Shown: in pieces, positions 8,580 to 19,312 of the stretch
How positions within the stretch are numbered: the first letter of the stretch is position 1
Layout of the letters: every line of letters begins with the position of its first letter
Translations under genes and position numbers: made by a program
Source of the DNA: Streptomyces liangshanensis
GTDB lineage: Bacteria; Actinomycetota; Actinomycetes; Streptomycetales; Streptomycetaceae
DNA: 64,000 nt
Assembly: GCF_011694815.1 (NCBI RefSeq)
Contig: NZ_CP050177.1
Coordinates: forward strand, 1,488,001-1,552,000
Direction: 5' to 3'
Notes under the pieces: model-generated
Databases searched by the model: none
Seen by the model: only the letters and a program-made list of their open reading frames with translations
Told to the model about the DNA's origin: nothing

Positions 8580-8627
8580 CGGTCACACCTCCTGGCTCAC
8601 ACCACGGCTCGGCCAACGAACAACCAC

Positions 8628-8658
8628 AAGGTAGCCCTCGCCCCCGAACGAACGCCAA
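8628..8658 (-). promoter_or_regulatory. Candidate promoter for the small ORF and rsgA
   Basis: On the reverse strand TTGGCG (8653-8658) and TACCTT (8628-8633) are separated by 19 bp, preceded by an A-rich run. This predicts a transcript start near 8621 and a leader of about 42 nt before the small ORF. Confidence 0.4.
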
Positions 8659-8708
8659 GCATTTTTCCAACGCCCGGACCCGACGCCTTCCCGCGCCCCC
8701 TGACGTCG

Positions 8709-9305
8709 CTAGGCCGTGTCTGGCAGGGGAAGCAGCCTGCCGCTCCACCGCTCGTCGTCGGCGTCGCCGGGTGGCCGCAGCCGGATGCCGAAGGCGTTCT
8801 CCACCAGTGCCAGGACGCTGTGCAGGGGCGCGACCTGTCCGGGGACGAGCCCGAGGGGCCTCATGGCGTCGTCAAGTCCTGCCGGGTCCTGCCCGGCCGG
8901 TTCGATCGCCTGAAGCGTGTGGAAGTCGACGATGACCTCGCCGCCGACCGCGTACTTGAACCAGTGCATCGGCTTCTCGTTGTAGTGGAGCACGACGGCC
9001 TCCGTGCCCGCGGAGACGCGACTCACGATCCTCTCGTCGAGTCCGTGCACACCGCCCTGCTCCCACGCCCACGTCCAGGAGCCGTCGATGCCGCTGATGA
9101 CGACGGGTTCCTCGTCGTCGAAGAGGTCTTCACCCAAGTCGTCCGACAGGTCCACGACGTCGCGAAGCGCCAGGGTCTCCGGATCCACCCCCATGCGGGT
9201 GAGCAGCTCCACGGGGGCCAGGTCCCGCACGAAGGTGAGGGTGTAGAAGGGGAAATCGCCCTCCCGGAACACGTCCAACCCGCGGGTCGTCCCGCTGCTC
9301 GTCAT
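8709..9305 (-). CDS. DUF6461 domain-containing protein
   Basis: About 198 aa. The arrangement FYTLTFVRDLAPVELLTRMG (N terminus), WTWAWEQGG (middle), AVVLHYNEKPMHWFKYAVGG, and a C-terminal helical part is the DUF6461 layout common in Streptomyces. The biochemical role of the family is unknown. I use ATG 9305; a GTG at 9329 is in frame and also possible. It ends about 130 bp before the rsgA leader and is probably transcribed separately. Confidence 0.65.
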   Translation of the reverse strand: MTSSGTTRGLDVFREGDFPFYTLTFVRDLAPVELLTRMGVDPETLALRDVVDLSDDLGEDLFDDEEPVVISGIDGSWTWAWEQGGVHGLDERIVSRVSAGTEAVVLHYNEKPMHWFKYAVGGEVIVDFHTLQAIEPAGQDPAGLDDAMRPLGLVPGQVAPLHSVLALVENAFGIRLRPPGDADDERWSGRLLPLPDTA

Positions 9306-9544
9306 GCCGTGGATGCTGCCATACAGCACCGACAGGCTTCCCGGGCCGTCGGCCTCGGCAGATCGACGCGTCGGACGTCCTGTCCCCGCGCGCGCATCTG
9401 TTCCTCAGGTGCGCATCGTGAGGACATGTGGGCGACACCGGGGCGTCCCCTTGGGTGGCTGGCCTGGAGGCGCTCTCCCCGACCGGTCCGGGTCGGCCCC
9501 TCCGGGTCACAGCGCCCAAGACACTTCACGAGGTCACTGAACAC

Positions 9545-11602
9545 ATGCCTGAACTCAATCGGCGTCGTTTCCTCCAGGTCGCCGGCGCGACCGCGGGCTT
9601 CTCCGGCCTGTCGAACAGCATCGACCGGGCCGCGGCCATCCCGGCCACCCGTCGCTCCGGCACGATCCAGGACGTCGAGCACATCGTCGTGCTGATGCAG
9701 GAGAATCGTTCGTTCGACCACTACTTCGGCTCGCTGCGGGGCGTCCGCGGCTTCGGCGACCCCCGCCCCGTCACCCCGGTCGGCGGCAGGTCCGTCTGGC
9801 ACCAGTCCGACGGGACGAAGGACGTCCTGCCGTACCGCCCGGACGCCGAGGACCTGGGCATGCAGTTCATCGAGGGCCTCGACCACGACTGGGCGGGCGG
9901 CCACCAGGCCTGGAACCAGGGCCGGTACGACCAGTGGATCCCCGCCAAGTCCGCGGGCACGATGGCGCACCTGACGCGCGAGGACATCCCGTTCCACTAC
10001 GGGCTCGCCGACGCGTTCACGGTGTGCGACGCGTACCACTGCTCGTTCATCGGGGCCACCGACCCCAACCGGTACTACATGTGGACCGGTCACGTCGGGA
10101 ACGACGGCAAGGGCGGCGGGCCCGTGCTCGGCAACGACGAGCTGGGGTACGACTGGACGACCTACCCGGAGCGGCTGGAGGCGGCCAGGGTCTCCTGGAA
10201 GATCTACCAGGACGTCGGGGACGGACTGGACGCGGCCGGCGGCTGGGGCTGGATCGACGACGCGTACCGCGGCAACTACGGGGACAACTCGCTGCTGTAC
10301 TTCAACCAGTACCGCAACGCCGAGCCCGGTGACCCGCTGTACGACAAGGCGCGCACGGGCACGAACGCCAAGGCGGGCGACGGCTTCTTCGACCTCCTGC
10401 GGGCCGACGTGAAGGCGGACCGGCTGCCGCAGGTGTCCTGGATCGCGGCGCCCGAGGCGTTCTCCGAGCACCCGAACTGGCCCGCCAACTACGGCGCCTG
10501 GTACATCTCGCAGGTGCTGGACGCACTCACCTCCAACCCCGAGGTGTGGAGCAAGACCGCCCTCTTCATCACGTACGACGAGAACGACGGCTACTTCGAC
10601 CACGCCGTGCCACCGTTCCCGCCCGCGTCGGCCGCGCAGGGCCTGTCGACGGTCGACACGACGCTCGACCACTTCCCGGGCGACAGCCGCCACGCCGCCG
10701 GCCCCTACGGACTGGGGCAGCGGGTGCCGATGCTGGTCGTGTCGCCGTGGAGCACCGGCGGGTACGTGTGCTCGGAGGTCTTCGACCACACGTCGATCAT
10801 CCGGTTCATGGAGCGCCGCTTCGGCGTCTCGGAGCCGAACATCTCGCCGTGGCGCCGGGCGATCTGCGGCGACCTGACGTCCGCCTTCGACTTCTCGCTG
10901 AAGAACACCCGGCCCGCGCGCCTGCCCGGCACGGACGGGTACGAGCCGCCGGACCAGGACCGGCACCCCAGTTACGTACCGGTGCCGCCGGGTCGTCCCG
11001 TCCTGCCCAAGCAGGAGAAGGGGTCGAGGCCGACGCGCCCGCTGCCGTACGCCCCGTTCGCGGACGGGTCCGGAACGCCGGGGACAGGGCGGTTCACGCT
11101 CACGTTCAGCGGCGGGGAGGAGGCGGGGGCGGCCTTCACGGTCACCTCGGCGAACCGTACGGACGGGCCGTGGACGTACACGGCCGCGGCGGGCGAGCGG
11201 CTGTCGGACACGTGGAACACCGCGTACTCGAAGGGCGCGTACGACCTGTCGGTCTTCGGGCCGAACGGGTTCCTGCGCACCTTCCAGGGTTCGGGCACGG
11301 TCGCGGGCCCCGAGGTGACGGCCCGGCACGACGCCCGGCGGGGCCGGGTCGAACTGACCCTGCGGAACACGGGCCGGCACGACTGCCGGCTGACCCTCAC
11401 CGACGCGTACGGCGGGAAGAGCGAGACGGTGAAGGTGCGCGCGGGCGGGCAGGTGGTGCACACGGTCGACACGAAGCACGGCAAGCGGTGGTACGACGTG
11501 TCCGTGACGGCCGACACCGACGCGGCGTTCCTGCGGCGGCTCGCCGGCCATGTGGAGACCGGCGAGCCCGGCGTGAGCGACCCGGCGATCATCACCGGCT
11601 GA
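9545..11602 (+). CDS. Tat-exported phosphocholine-type phospholipase C (phosphoesterase family)
   Basis: About 685 aa. A twin-arginine signal (LNRRRFLQVAGATAGFSG) starts the protein, so it should be folded before export. The catalytic domain has the conserved opening IEHIVVLMQENRSFDHYFG-type segment (here VEHIVVLMQENRSFDHYFG), GATDPNRYYMWTG and FITYDENDGYFDH. These are hallmarks of bacterial non-haemolytic phospholipases C and acid phosphatase AcpA relatives. About 230 C-terminal residues form two beta-rich modules of the type found after this catalytic domain (FTLTFSGGEE..., VELTLRNTGRHDCRL...). The ATG at 9545 is chosen because the Tat motif begins right there. Substrate is probably phosphatidylcholine or a related phospholipid. 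Expression in this family is often phosphate-regulated, but no Pho box was identified. Confidence 0.88.
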   Translation: MPELNRRRFLQVAGATAGFSGLSNSIDRAAAIPATRRSGTIQDVEHIVVLMQENRSFDHYFGSLRGVRGFGDPRPVTPVGGRSVWHQSDGTKDVLPYRPDAEDLGMQFIEGLDHDWAGGHQAWNQGRYDQWIPAKSAGTMAHLTREDIPFHYGLADAFTVCDAYHCSFIGATDPNRYYMWTGHVGNDGKGGGPVLGNDELGYDWTTYPERLEAARVSWKIYQDVGDGLDAAGGWGWIDDAYRGNYGDNSLLYFNQYRNAEPGDPLYDKARTGTNAKAGDGFFDLLRADVKADRLPQVSWIAAPEAFSEHPNWPANYGAWYISQVLDALTSNPEVWSKTALFITYDENDGYFDHAVPPFPPASAAQGLSTVDTTLDHFPGDSRHAAGPYGLGQRVPMLVVSPWSTGGYVCSEVFDHTSIIRFMERRFGVSEPNISPWRRAICGDLTSAFDFSLKNTRPARLPGTDGYEPPDQDRHPSYVPVPPGRPVLPKQEKGSRPTRPLPYAPFADGSGTPGTGRFTLTFSGGEEAGAAFTVTSANRTDGPWTYTAAAGERLSDTWNTAYSKGAYDLSVFGPNGFLRTFQGSGTVAGPEVTARHDARRGRVELTLRNTGRHDCRLTLTDAYGGKSETVKVRAGGQVVHTVDTKHGKRWYDVSVTADTDAAFLRRLAGHVETGEPGVSDPAIITG

Positions 11603-11615
11603 CGGTCCGGACGGT

Positions 11616-11695
11616 CCGGACGCCTGGCCGTCCGGCGTCCCGCGTCCCGGCACTCCGGGGCCGTCGGGCGGGCGCATCGCCCCCGCCCGGCGGCC
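11616..11695. terminator. Double hairpin between convergent phospholipase and alpha-glucosidase genes
   Basis: CCGGACG/CGTCCGG (11616-11635) is followed by GGCCGTCGGGCGGG (11659-11672) pairing with CCCGCCCGGCGGCC (11682-11695), one mismatch in 14. Both genes end here on opposite strands. Confidence 0.75.
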
Positions 11696-11701
11696 GTGGG
11701 A

Positions 11702-13447
<1,746 letters not shown>

Positions 13448-13571
13448 TGAAACCTCTCGTGCCGTGCTCGGGGGACGCCTGGGTGGCGTGCGGTGCGATC
13501 ATCCCCCAGGGGGCGCAAGAGGAGAGCAGGGCGGCGGGAGCCGCGAGGGAGCGGACGGCGCGAGGGGTACG

Positions 13572-13913
13572 TCAGCGAGGAGTACGTACGTCCTTCGCGC
13601 GGCCGAGGCGTCCGGCGGCGCGGGCGGCCTGGAGCGCGTACCGCCCCTTCGCCCCGTCCGAGCGGATCGAGCGCAGCGCCAGCAGCAGGACGCCGATGTC
13701 GTCGAGGTACACCGGGTCGGGCACCAGGTCGGTGGGGAGTATCAGGTAGCCGATCGCGGCCCAGAACACCCACTTGCGCCGCTCGGGCACCCCCGCGGCG
13801 CGCAGCGCGCGCCGGGCCCGTACGAGACGGACGGCGAGGGTGAGGGCGCCGCCGAGGGTGATCAGCGCCAGTACGACGCCCACGGCGATGAGGATCATGA
13901 GTTCGGTGCTCAC
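13572..13913 (-). CDS. YkvA/DUF1232 family small membrane protein
   Basis: 113 aa from GTG 13913, which has GGAGGAG about 6 nt upstream. An N-terminal transmembrane helix (LMILIAVGVVLALITLGGALTL) is followed by a basic region and the DUF1232 signature KWVFWAAIGYLILPTDLVPD with PVYLDDIGVLLLAL. The longer frame to 14078 is proline/arginine rubbish that overlaps the divergent marR promoter. Function of the family is unknown. Confidence 0.75.
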   Translation of the reverse strand: MSTELMILIAVGVVLALITLGGALTLAVRLVRARRALRAAGVPERRKWVFWAAIGYLILPTDLVPDPVYLDDIGVLLLALRSIRSDGAKGRYALQAARAAGRLGRAKDVRTPR

Positions 13914-14039
13914 TGCGGGCTCCTCCGCCAGGGTTCCAGGACCGGCTTCCCGGTCGGGTCTCCCTACCGGTACCCCGCGAGGGGCGGTCCCACCGGACCT
14001 CGCTCCCGGGAACCCCTCCGGGGACGGGGGCGGCCGTTC

Positions 14040-14076
14040 GGGGGCGCCCCCGCGGGCGGACGTTAGAATTCCGGCC
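14040..14076 (+). promoter_or_regulatory. Leaderless promoter of the MarR gene with overlapping palindrome
   Basis: TAGAAT at 14064-14069 lies exactly 7 nt before the ATG at 14077, so transcription would begin at the A of ATG. There is no Shine-Dalgarno. A 12-bp palindrome, GGGGGCGCCCCC, occupies 14040-14051 where a -35 box would be and could be an autorepressor site. Confidence 0.5.
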
Positions 14077-14541
14077 ATGACGGAACCGCGGTGGCTCGAC
14101 GAGACCGAGGCCCGCGTGTGGCGGGCGTATCTCGAAGTACGGCGGGACCTGTCGGCGACGCTCTCCCGGCGGCTGACCCAGGAGGCCGGGCTGACGGAGG
14201 CGGACTACGCGCTGCTCGTCCCCCTCTCCGAGGCGCCGGACGGGCTGCTGCGGGCGCGGGAGTTGAGCGTGCTGGCCGACTGGGAGCGGAGCCGGCTGTC
14301 GCACCAGATCACCCGGATGGAGAAGCGGGGGCTGGTGGCCCGCGAGGAGTGTCCTACGGACGCGCGCGGGGCGATGGTCCGGCTGACCGCCTCGGGCCGT
14401 GCCGCGATCGAGGCGGCGGCCCCGGGCCACGTCGAGGCCGTGCGGACGTACTTCTTCGACGCCCTCGCGCCGGACGAGGTCGAGCTACTGGACGGCCTGC
14501 TGCGCCGAATCCTGGACGGACTCCCCCGAGACCGGGGCTGA
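14077..14541 (+). CDS. MarR family transcriptional regulator
   Basis: 154 aa. A winged helix is visible: TQEAGLTEADYALLVPLSEAPDGLLRARELSVLADWERSRLSHQITRMEKRGLV, then the wing REECPTDARGAMVRLTASGR. MarR proteins are dimeric repressors released by small phenolic or oxidant ligands. The ATG at 14077 appears to be leaderless. The gene is divergent from the YkvA-like gene and convergent with wrbA, so either neighbour or itself could be the target. Confidence 0.87.
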   Translation: MTEPRWLDETEARVWRAYLEVRRDLSATLSRRLTQEAGLTEADYALLVPLSEAPDGLLRARELSVLADWERSRLSHQITRMEKRGLVAREECPTDARGAMVRLTASGRAAIEAAAPGHVEAVRTYFFDALAPDEVELLDGLLRRILDGLPRDRG

Positions 14542-14745
14542 CCGACCCGGATCGCGGGACCCGGGTCGCCGGGCCCGGGTCGGTCGTACGGCCGGATCAC
14601 CCGGCCGGGACCGGTCCCGCGACCCGGACGACCGTACGACCCGGATTGCGGAGCCGGGATCGGCAGTACGGCCCCGATCACCCCGCCGGGACCGGTCCCG
14701 CGAACTGGACGACCCCGGTCGCTGAGCCGGGATCAGGGAACGTGC
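14542..14745. repeat. GC-rich imperfect tandem repeat, period 80 bp
   Basis: GTACGGCC-type blocks beginning near 14586 and 14666 align over about 80 bp (shared core CCGGGACCGGTCCCGCGA), with a partial third copy of the GACCCGGAT..GAGCCGGGATC segment at each side. It lies downstream of marR and contains many short palindromes. Probably non-coding and possibly part of the 3' end structure. Confidence 0.65.
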
Positions 14746-14863
14746 GGTCCAGTGGAATCGGGCGGGGACGGGCTGCGCGCGGAGGCGGCGGGTGGGGCGG
14801 GGGGTGGCTTTCGGGCCAGCCGCCGCCTTGTACCGCCGCCCCCGGAAGGGTCAGCCGGAGGGG

Positions 14864-15481
14864 TCAGGCCGCTTTGCCGGCCTTGAGTGCCGCCGCTATG
14901 CGGACGACGCGCTCGGCCTGGACGCGCGCCGCCTGGCGCGTCTCGTCGCCGACCGGGTTGGTGCCCTGCGCGTCGACGTGGGAGGTGCCGTACGGGTTGC
15001 CGTCGGCGAACTTCGACGGGTCGGTGTAGCCCGGGGCCACGACGATGCCGCCGAAGTGGTGCACCGAGTTGTAGAGCGCGAGCAGCGTGGACTCCTGGCC
15101 GCCGTGGCGGGTGGCCGAGGAGACGAAGCCGCTGTAGACCTTGTCGGCCAGCCGGCCCTGGCCCCAGAGGCCGCCGAGCGTGTCGATGAACTGCTTGAGC
15201 TGCGCGGCCACGTTCCCGAAGCGGGTCGGGCCGCCGAAGATCACCGCGTCCGCCCAGTCGACGTCGTCCGGGGTCGCGACGGCGAGGTCCGCGGTGGCCG
15301 CCTGGTGGGCCGCCCACGCCGGGTTGGAGTCGATGGCCGCCTGGGGGGCCAGCTCGGCGACGCGCCGCAGGCGCACCTCGGCGCCGGCCTTCTCGGCCGC
15401 CTCGGCCAGCGTCTTCGCGACCTCGGCGTTCGTACCGGTGGCGGAGTAGTGGATGACGGCGAGCTTGACGGGGTCGGTCAT
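14864..15481 (-). CDS. wrbA: NAD(P)H:quinone oxidoreductase type IV, WrbA family
   Basis: 205 aa flavodoxin-fold protein. The FMN phosphate loop is HYSATGTNAEVAKTLAEAAE near the N terminus. FGGPTRFGNVAAQLKQFIDTLGGLW and SSATRHGGQESTLLALYNSVHHFGGIVV are characteristic of WrbA. It reduces quinones by two electrons, protecting against redox cycling. AAGGG upstream of the ATG at 15481 is the likely ribosome binding site. Two 15-bp direct repeats just upstream (15516-15550) suggest specific control. Confidence 0.9.
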   Translation of the reverse strand: MTDPVKLAVIHYSATGTNAEVAKTLAEAAEKAGAEVRLRRVAELAPQAAIDSNPAWAAHQAATADLAVATPDDVDWADAVIFGGPTRFGNVAAQLKQFIDTLGGLWGQGRLADKVYSGFVSSATRHGGQESTLLALYNSVHHFGGIVVAPGYTDPSKFADGNPYGTSHVDAQGTNPVGDETRQAARVQAERVVRIAAALKAGKAA

Positions 15482-15515
15482 GGCGGAGCCCTTTTCTCTA
15501 CGTGGCGTGGCACAA

Positions 15516-15550
15516 GATGACGCGTCAACAATGCTGATGACGTATCAACA
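15516..15550 (-). promoter_or_regulatory. Paired direct repeats upstream of wrbA (candidate operator)
   Basis: GATGACGCGTCAACA (15516-15530) and GATGACGTATCAACA (15536-15550) differ at two positions and start 20 bp apart, two helical turns. The first contains the palindrome TGACGCGTCA. The arrangement suggests two dimers binding on one DNA face, as seen for MarR or HxlR type regulators. The regulator is unknown. Confidence 0.5.
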
Positions 15551-16270
15551 TGTTGGTTTAACCCTCAACCACAAAGCAAGCGACCCGCCTGTGACGGCGA
15601 CCACACCGCTCGACCCGGGACACACCCGCCCCACCGAGCGGCCTGCACACGCCCCGCCGCCGACGCAAGGGGGCACCTCCGGTCGAATCCGTGGGCAACG
15701 TCACGCCGATCCACCCGCCGGGAGGCCTCAACCGAAACGATCCGGCCAAGATCGCCGTACGGACATATCCGCGATACCGCCCACAAACCGAACCGCGTGC
15801 CCCGGACACCGATCAGGCGCCGGGCCGCCACCCGAGAGCCCCGGCGGGTCCGCCGCGCGCTACGCGCGTCGCGTGCGGCGCGGCGCACGCCCGCCGGACA
15901 GGCTGGAGCACGGCCGGATGACGCCGTCGGACAAGTCCGGTGCTCGGCGGCGGTACGTGCTGAGGGCATCCGATTCCCGCCCGGCCACGACACGCGCGCC
16001 CTCCCGCAGCACCCGCGTCCACCCCGCCCGGCCCGGGAAGCGTGATCCTTCCGGCGCCCGCCGTACCGCCCCGGCCGTACCGCCTCCGCCGGCCGGCCAC
16101 GGCGCCCCGGCGGTCCAGAAGTCGGCCTTGCCCAGGAAGGGAACGACGTCAACTATTCAGTCCGTGCGATTGACAGGTTCACGGCCAAAACCGAATGGCG
16201 GTGGACGGTCGCACCCCGGCGGCCCGCTTACCCGACGGACCGCGCGTTTCCCCCATCTATGGAGGATGTT
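15551..16270. other. Long intergenic region before the protease gene
   Basis: About 720 bp with no convincing coding sequence; the open frames are arginine/proline-rich shadows. A 7-bp stem (GCGTGCG/CGCACGC, 15871-15890) is present. A consensus-like -35 hexamer TTGACA at 16170-16175 could belong to the protease promoter, but its -10 partner (GAATGG after 17 bp) is poor. Confidence 0.4.
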
Positions 16271-17179
16271 GTGACCTTCAAGCGCCTTTCCCCCCTCGGC
16301 TCGATCTCCAGACGCGCCCGCCTTCTCGCGGTCGCCTCCGGTCTGGTGACCGTCGCCGCGCTTGCGGCCCCGACTGCTACCGCCCAGCCCGCCCCCGTCG
16401 CCTCCCTGGCGACCCAGCTCGCCGAGGCCACCGCCGGCGTGACCGACGCCGCTGTCGTCGGTTCCGCCTGGTACACGGACACGGCTTCCGGCAAGGTCGT
16501 CGTCACCGTGGACAGCACGGTCTCCGCCGGCGAGATAGCGGAGATCAAGAACTCCGTGCCGGACGAGTCGAAGCTCGCGATCAAGAAGACCCCCGGCTCG
16601 TTCAGCCCGCTCATCGCCGGCGGCGAGGCCATCTACGCGGGCGGCAGCCGCTGCTCCCTCGGCTTCAACGTCCGCAGCGGCAGCACGTACTACGCGCTGA
16701 CCGCCGGGCACTGCACCAACATCGCCACCACCTGGTACACCAACTCGGCGGGCACCGCGCTGCTCGGTACCCGTACGGGCACCAGCTTCCCGGGCAACGA
16801 CTACGGCATCATCCGGCACGCGAACGCCGCGAACGCGGACGGCCGCGTCTACCTCTACAACGGCTCGTACCAGGACATCACGTCCGCCGCCAACGCCACC
16901 GTCGGACAGCGCGTCACCCGCAGTGGCTCCACCACGGGTGTCCGTACCGGCACGGTCCAGGGCCTCAACGCGACCGTCCAGTACCCGCAGGGCACCGTCT
17001 CCGGTCTGATCCAGACCAACGTCTGCGCCCAGCCGGGCGACAGTGGTGGCTCGCTCTTCGCCGGCTCCGTGGCCCTGGGTCTGACCTCGGGCGGCAGCGG
17101 CAACTGCACCTCCGGCGGCACCACGTTCTTCCAGCCGGTCACGGAGGCGCTGAGCGTCTACGGCGTCAGCGTCTTCTAG
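16271..17179 (+). CDS. Streptogrisin-type secreted S1 serine protease
   Basis: 302 aa preproenzyme. A signal peptide (residues about 1-38, ending TATAQP) and a propeptide (about 39-114) precede a mature domain starting [20 protein letters not shown]. The catalytic triad is H147 (TAGHC), D177 (GNDYG) and S258 (GDSGG). Cysteine pairs C128/C148 and C252/C279 match those of the S. griseus proteases A and B, which the mature part closely resembles in length (188 aa) and motifs. GTG 16271 is preferred over ATG 16259 because GGAGGA at 16261-16266 sits 4 nt upstream. The propeptide is expected to act as folding chaperone. Confidence 0.92.
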   Translation: MTFKRLSPLGSISRRARLLAVASGLVTVAALAAPTATAQPAPVASLATQLAEATAGVTDAAVVGSAWYTDTASGKVVVTVDSTVSAGEIAEIKNSVPDESKLAIKKTPGSFSPLIAGGEAIYAGGSRCSLGFNVRSGSTYYALTAGHCTNIATTWYTNSAGTALLGTRTGTSFPGNDYGIIRHANAANADGRVYLYNGSYQDITSAANATVGQRVTRSGSTTGVRTGTVQGLNATVQYPQGTVSGLIQTNVCAQPGDSGGSLFAGSVALGLTSGGSGNCTSGGTTFFQPVTEALSVYGVSVF

Positions 17180-17210
17180 TCGACAACGTCTAGCCAGTCG
17201 TTGACGACAA

Positions 17211-17256
17211 GTCCCCGGTCGCCGGGCGGGCAGCACGCCCGTCCGGCGGCCGGGGA
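17211..17256 (+). terminator. Strong terminator hairpin after the streptogrisin gene
   Basis: GTCCCCGG-CGCCGG-CGGGC pairs with GCCCG-CCGGCG-CCGGGGAC over nearly the whole element, leaving a 4-base loop. It lies between the convergent protease and histidine-kinase genes. Confidence 0.85.
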
Positions 17257-17282
17257 CACCGCTGTTCCCGGGGGTCCGCCTC

Positions 17283-18401
17283 TCAGCCGAGGGTCGCCGC
17301 CGCCGGCAGCGTGACCTCGAAGCGGCAGCCGCCCGTGACGTTGTGGACGGCGGTACGGCCCGCGTGGGCCTCCACGATGCCCCGGACGATCGCCAGCCCG
17401 AGCCCCGCTCCCGCCGGGGGCGTCCGGGCCTGGGTGCCCCGCCAGCCGGTGTCGAACACCCGGGGCAGGTCCTCCGCCGGGATCCCCCCGCAGCCGTCCG
17501 TGACGGACAGCACGACGGAGTCCGCGCGCCGCTCGGCCGCCACCGCGACCGTGCCGTCGGCGGGGGTCCGGTGGATGGCGTTGACCAGCAGGTTGGCCAG
17601 GACGCGGGTCATCTCCTTGCCGTCCACCTCGACCGGTACGGCCTCGATGCTCCCGCCGACCAGCCGGACACCGTGCTCCCTGGCGAGGGGGTCGACCCCC
17701 GCGAGCGCCTCCCCCACCAGGTCGTAGACCGACATCCGGGTCGGCGCGAGGGCCAGCGCCCCGGCGTGGATGCGGGACAGCTCGAAGAGGTCGCCGACCA
17801 TCGAGTTCAGCCGCTCGACCTCGGCCCTGATCTGCCGGAAGTAGCGGTCCGGGTCCTGGACGACCCCGTCCTCCAGCGCCTCGGACATCGCGCGCAGGCC
17901 GGCCAGCGGGGTCCGCAGGTCGTGCGAGATCCAGGCCACCAGCTCCCGCCGGGACGTCTCCAGGGCGCGCTCACGCTCCCGGGAGGCGGCGAGCTTGGCG
18001 CTGGTCACGGCCAGTTCCCTGCCCAGCTCGGACAGCTCGGCGGTGGAGTCGCCGTCCGGGGCGGCGAAGCTGCCGCCGTCGCCGAAGGACCGCGCGGCGA
18101 GCGCCAGGTCGTGGCTCCTGGCCACCACCCAGCGGCCCAGCAGCACGGCGGTGGCGAGCGAGACGACCGCGGCCATCGCCGCGACCGTGGTGACGACCGA
18201 CAGGTCGTGGGTCGACAGGAACATCGCCCACGCGACCGCGAGGGTCCCCCCGAGCATCGCGACGACCGTGACGGCGGCGACGACGGTCAGCGAGACGAGC
18301 ACCGAGCGGTGGCGCAGCAGCCGCAGCACGACGGCGCCGAGCAGCGCGGCGACCGCGGCGCCGAGGAACGCGTACAGGGCGATGAGGAGCATGTCCGTCA
18401 T
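17283..18401 (-). CDS. Two-component sensor histidine kinase
   Basis: 372 aa from ATG 18401 (AGGAG 5 nt upstream). Three hydrophobic segments occur at about residues 4-30, 34-62 and 67-92, with very little extracytoplasmic sequence, so the sensed signal is probably within or near the membrane. A HAMP-like linker leads to the dimerisation box with H160 (SRRELVAWISHDLRTPL). The ATPase domain has N box (NLLVNAIHRTP), G1 (DGCGGIP) and G2 (GAGLGLAIVRGIVEAHAG). The response regulator gene lies 8 bp upstream on the same strand, so they form one operon. Confidence 0.9.
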   Translation of the reverse strand: MTDMLLIALYAFLGAAVAALLGAVVLRLLRHRSVLVSLTVVAAVTVVAMLGGTLAVAWAMFLSTHDLSVVTTVAAMAAVVSLATAVLLGRWVVARSHDLALAARSFGDGGSFAAPDGDSTAELSELGRELAVTSAKLAASRERERALETSRRELVAWISHDLRTPLAGLRAMSEALEDGVVQDPDRYFRQIRAEVERLNSMVGDLFELSRIHAGALALAPTRMSVYDLVGEALAGVDPLAREHGVRLVGGSIEAVPVEVDGKEMTRVLANLLVNAIHRTPADGTVAVAAERRADSVVLSVTDGCGGIPAEDLPRVFDTGWRGTQARTPPAGAGLGLAIVRGIVEAHAGRTAVHNVTGGCRFEVTLPAAATLG

Positions 18402-18409
18402 GGTGCTCC

Positions 18410-19180
18410 TCAGCTCCCGTCGGGCGGTACGGGGGCGGGTGTCGCGGAGGTCATAGGCGCCTCCGGCCCGGCGGGCGCGGGGGCGGGCGGTTCCCCGACC
18501 GGTACGTCGAAGCGGTAGCCGACCCCCCACACGGTACGGATCAGCCGCGGGGCCGCCGGATCGTCCTCGACCTTGCCGCGCAGCCGCCGTACGTGCACGG
18601 TGACCGTCGACAGGTCGCCGAACTCCCACCCCCACACGTCGTTCATCAGCTGCTCCCGGGCGATCGCCTGTCCCGGGTGGCGCATGAGGTGGGCGAGCAG
18701 GTCGAACTCCCTGAGGGTGAGGGAGAGCACCCGGCCGTCCTTGGTCACCCGGCGGGCCGCCGGGTCCAGGGTGATCCCGGCGGCGGTCAGCTCCGGTCCG
18801 GCCCGGTCGCCCCGGTCGGGGCGTCCGCGCCGCAGGACGGACTCGACGCGCAGCACCAGCTCGCGGGGGCTGAACGGCTTGGTGACGTAGTCGTCCGCCC
18901 CTATCTCCAGGCCGAGGATCCGGTCGTCCTCGTCGCCGCGCGCGGTGAGCATGATCACCGGTACGGGCCCGGCGGCGCGGAGCCTGCGGCACACCTCCAG
19001 GCCGTCCATACCGGGCAGCATCAGGTCGAGCAGCACCAGCGAGGGCGGTTTGCCGGCGGCGAGCCGCAGCGCCTGCGGTCCGTCGGCGGCCCGGTCGACG
19101 GCGAAGCCCGCGCGCTCCAGATAGCCCGTGACGACCTCGGCGACGGTGGGATCGTCGTCGACGACCAGGATGGTGTGCAT
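18410..19180 (-). CDS. OmpR/PhoB-family response regulator
   Basis: 256 aa from ATG 19180. The receiver domain has acidic residues D8-D10, phospho-acceptor D52 (LVLLDLMLPGMDG) and K101 (YVTKPFSP). The C-terminal winged helix includes SLTLREFDLLAHLMRHPGQ, WGWEFGDLSTVTVHVRRLRGKVE and RTVWGVGYRF. It is paired with the downstream kinase. A proline/alanine tail of about 25 residues follows the DNA-binding domain. The longer open frame upstream is not needed. Confidence 0.92.
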   Translation of the reverse strand: MHTILVVDDDPTVAEVVTGYLERAGFAVDRAADGPQALRLAAGKPPSLVLLDLMLPGMDGLEVCRRLRAAGPVPVIMLTARGDEDDRILGLEIGADDYVTKPFSPRELVLRVESVLRRGRPDRGDRAGPELTAAGITLDPAARRVTKDGRVLSLTLREFDLLAHLMRHPGQAIAREQLMNDVWGWEFGDLSTVTVHVRRLRGKVEDDPAAPRLIRTVWGVGYRFDVPVGEPPAPAPAGPEAPMTSATPAPVPPDGS

Positions 19181-19312
19181 GACGGCAAGTCTCCTCGGAC
19201 GGTGACCGGTGCACCGCCCCTCACCTCTTACGAAACCATGACGTCCGGTTCGTTCGGGCACGGCGTCCGATTCCTTCAAGACCGGCACCCGGCCGGTGCC
19301 TACGGTGGGCGC

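Noticed and set aside
15565..16152. 195-aa reverse-strand frame in the region before the protease gene
   Set aside because: Arg/Gly/Pro-rich with no domain-like pattern, no ribosome binding site and no conserved-looking motifs.
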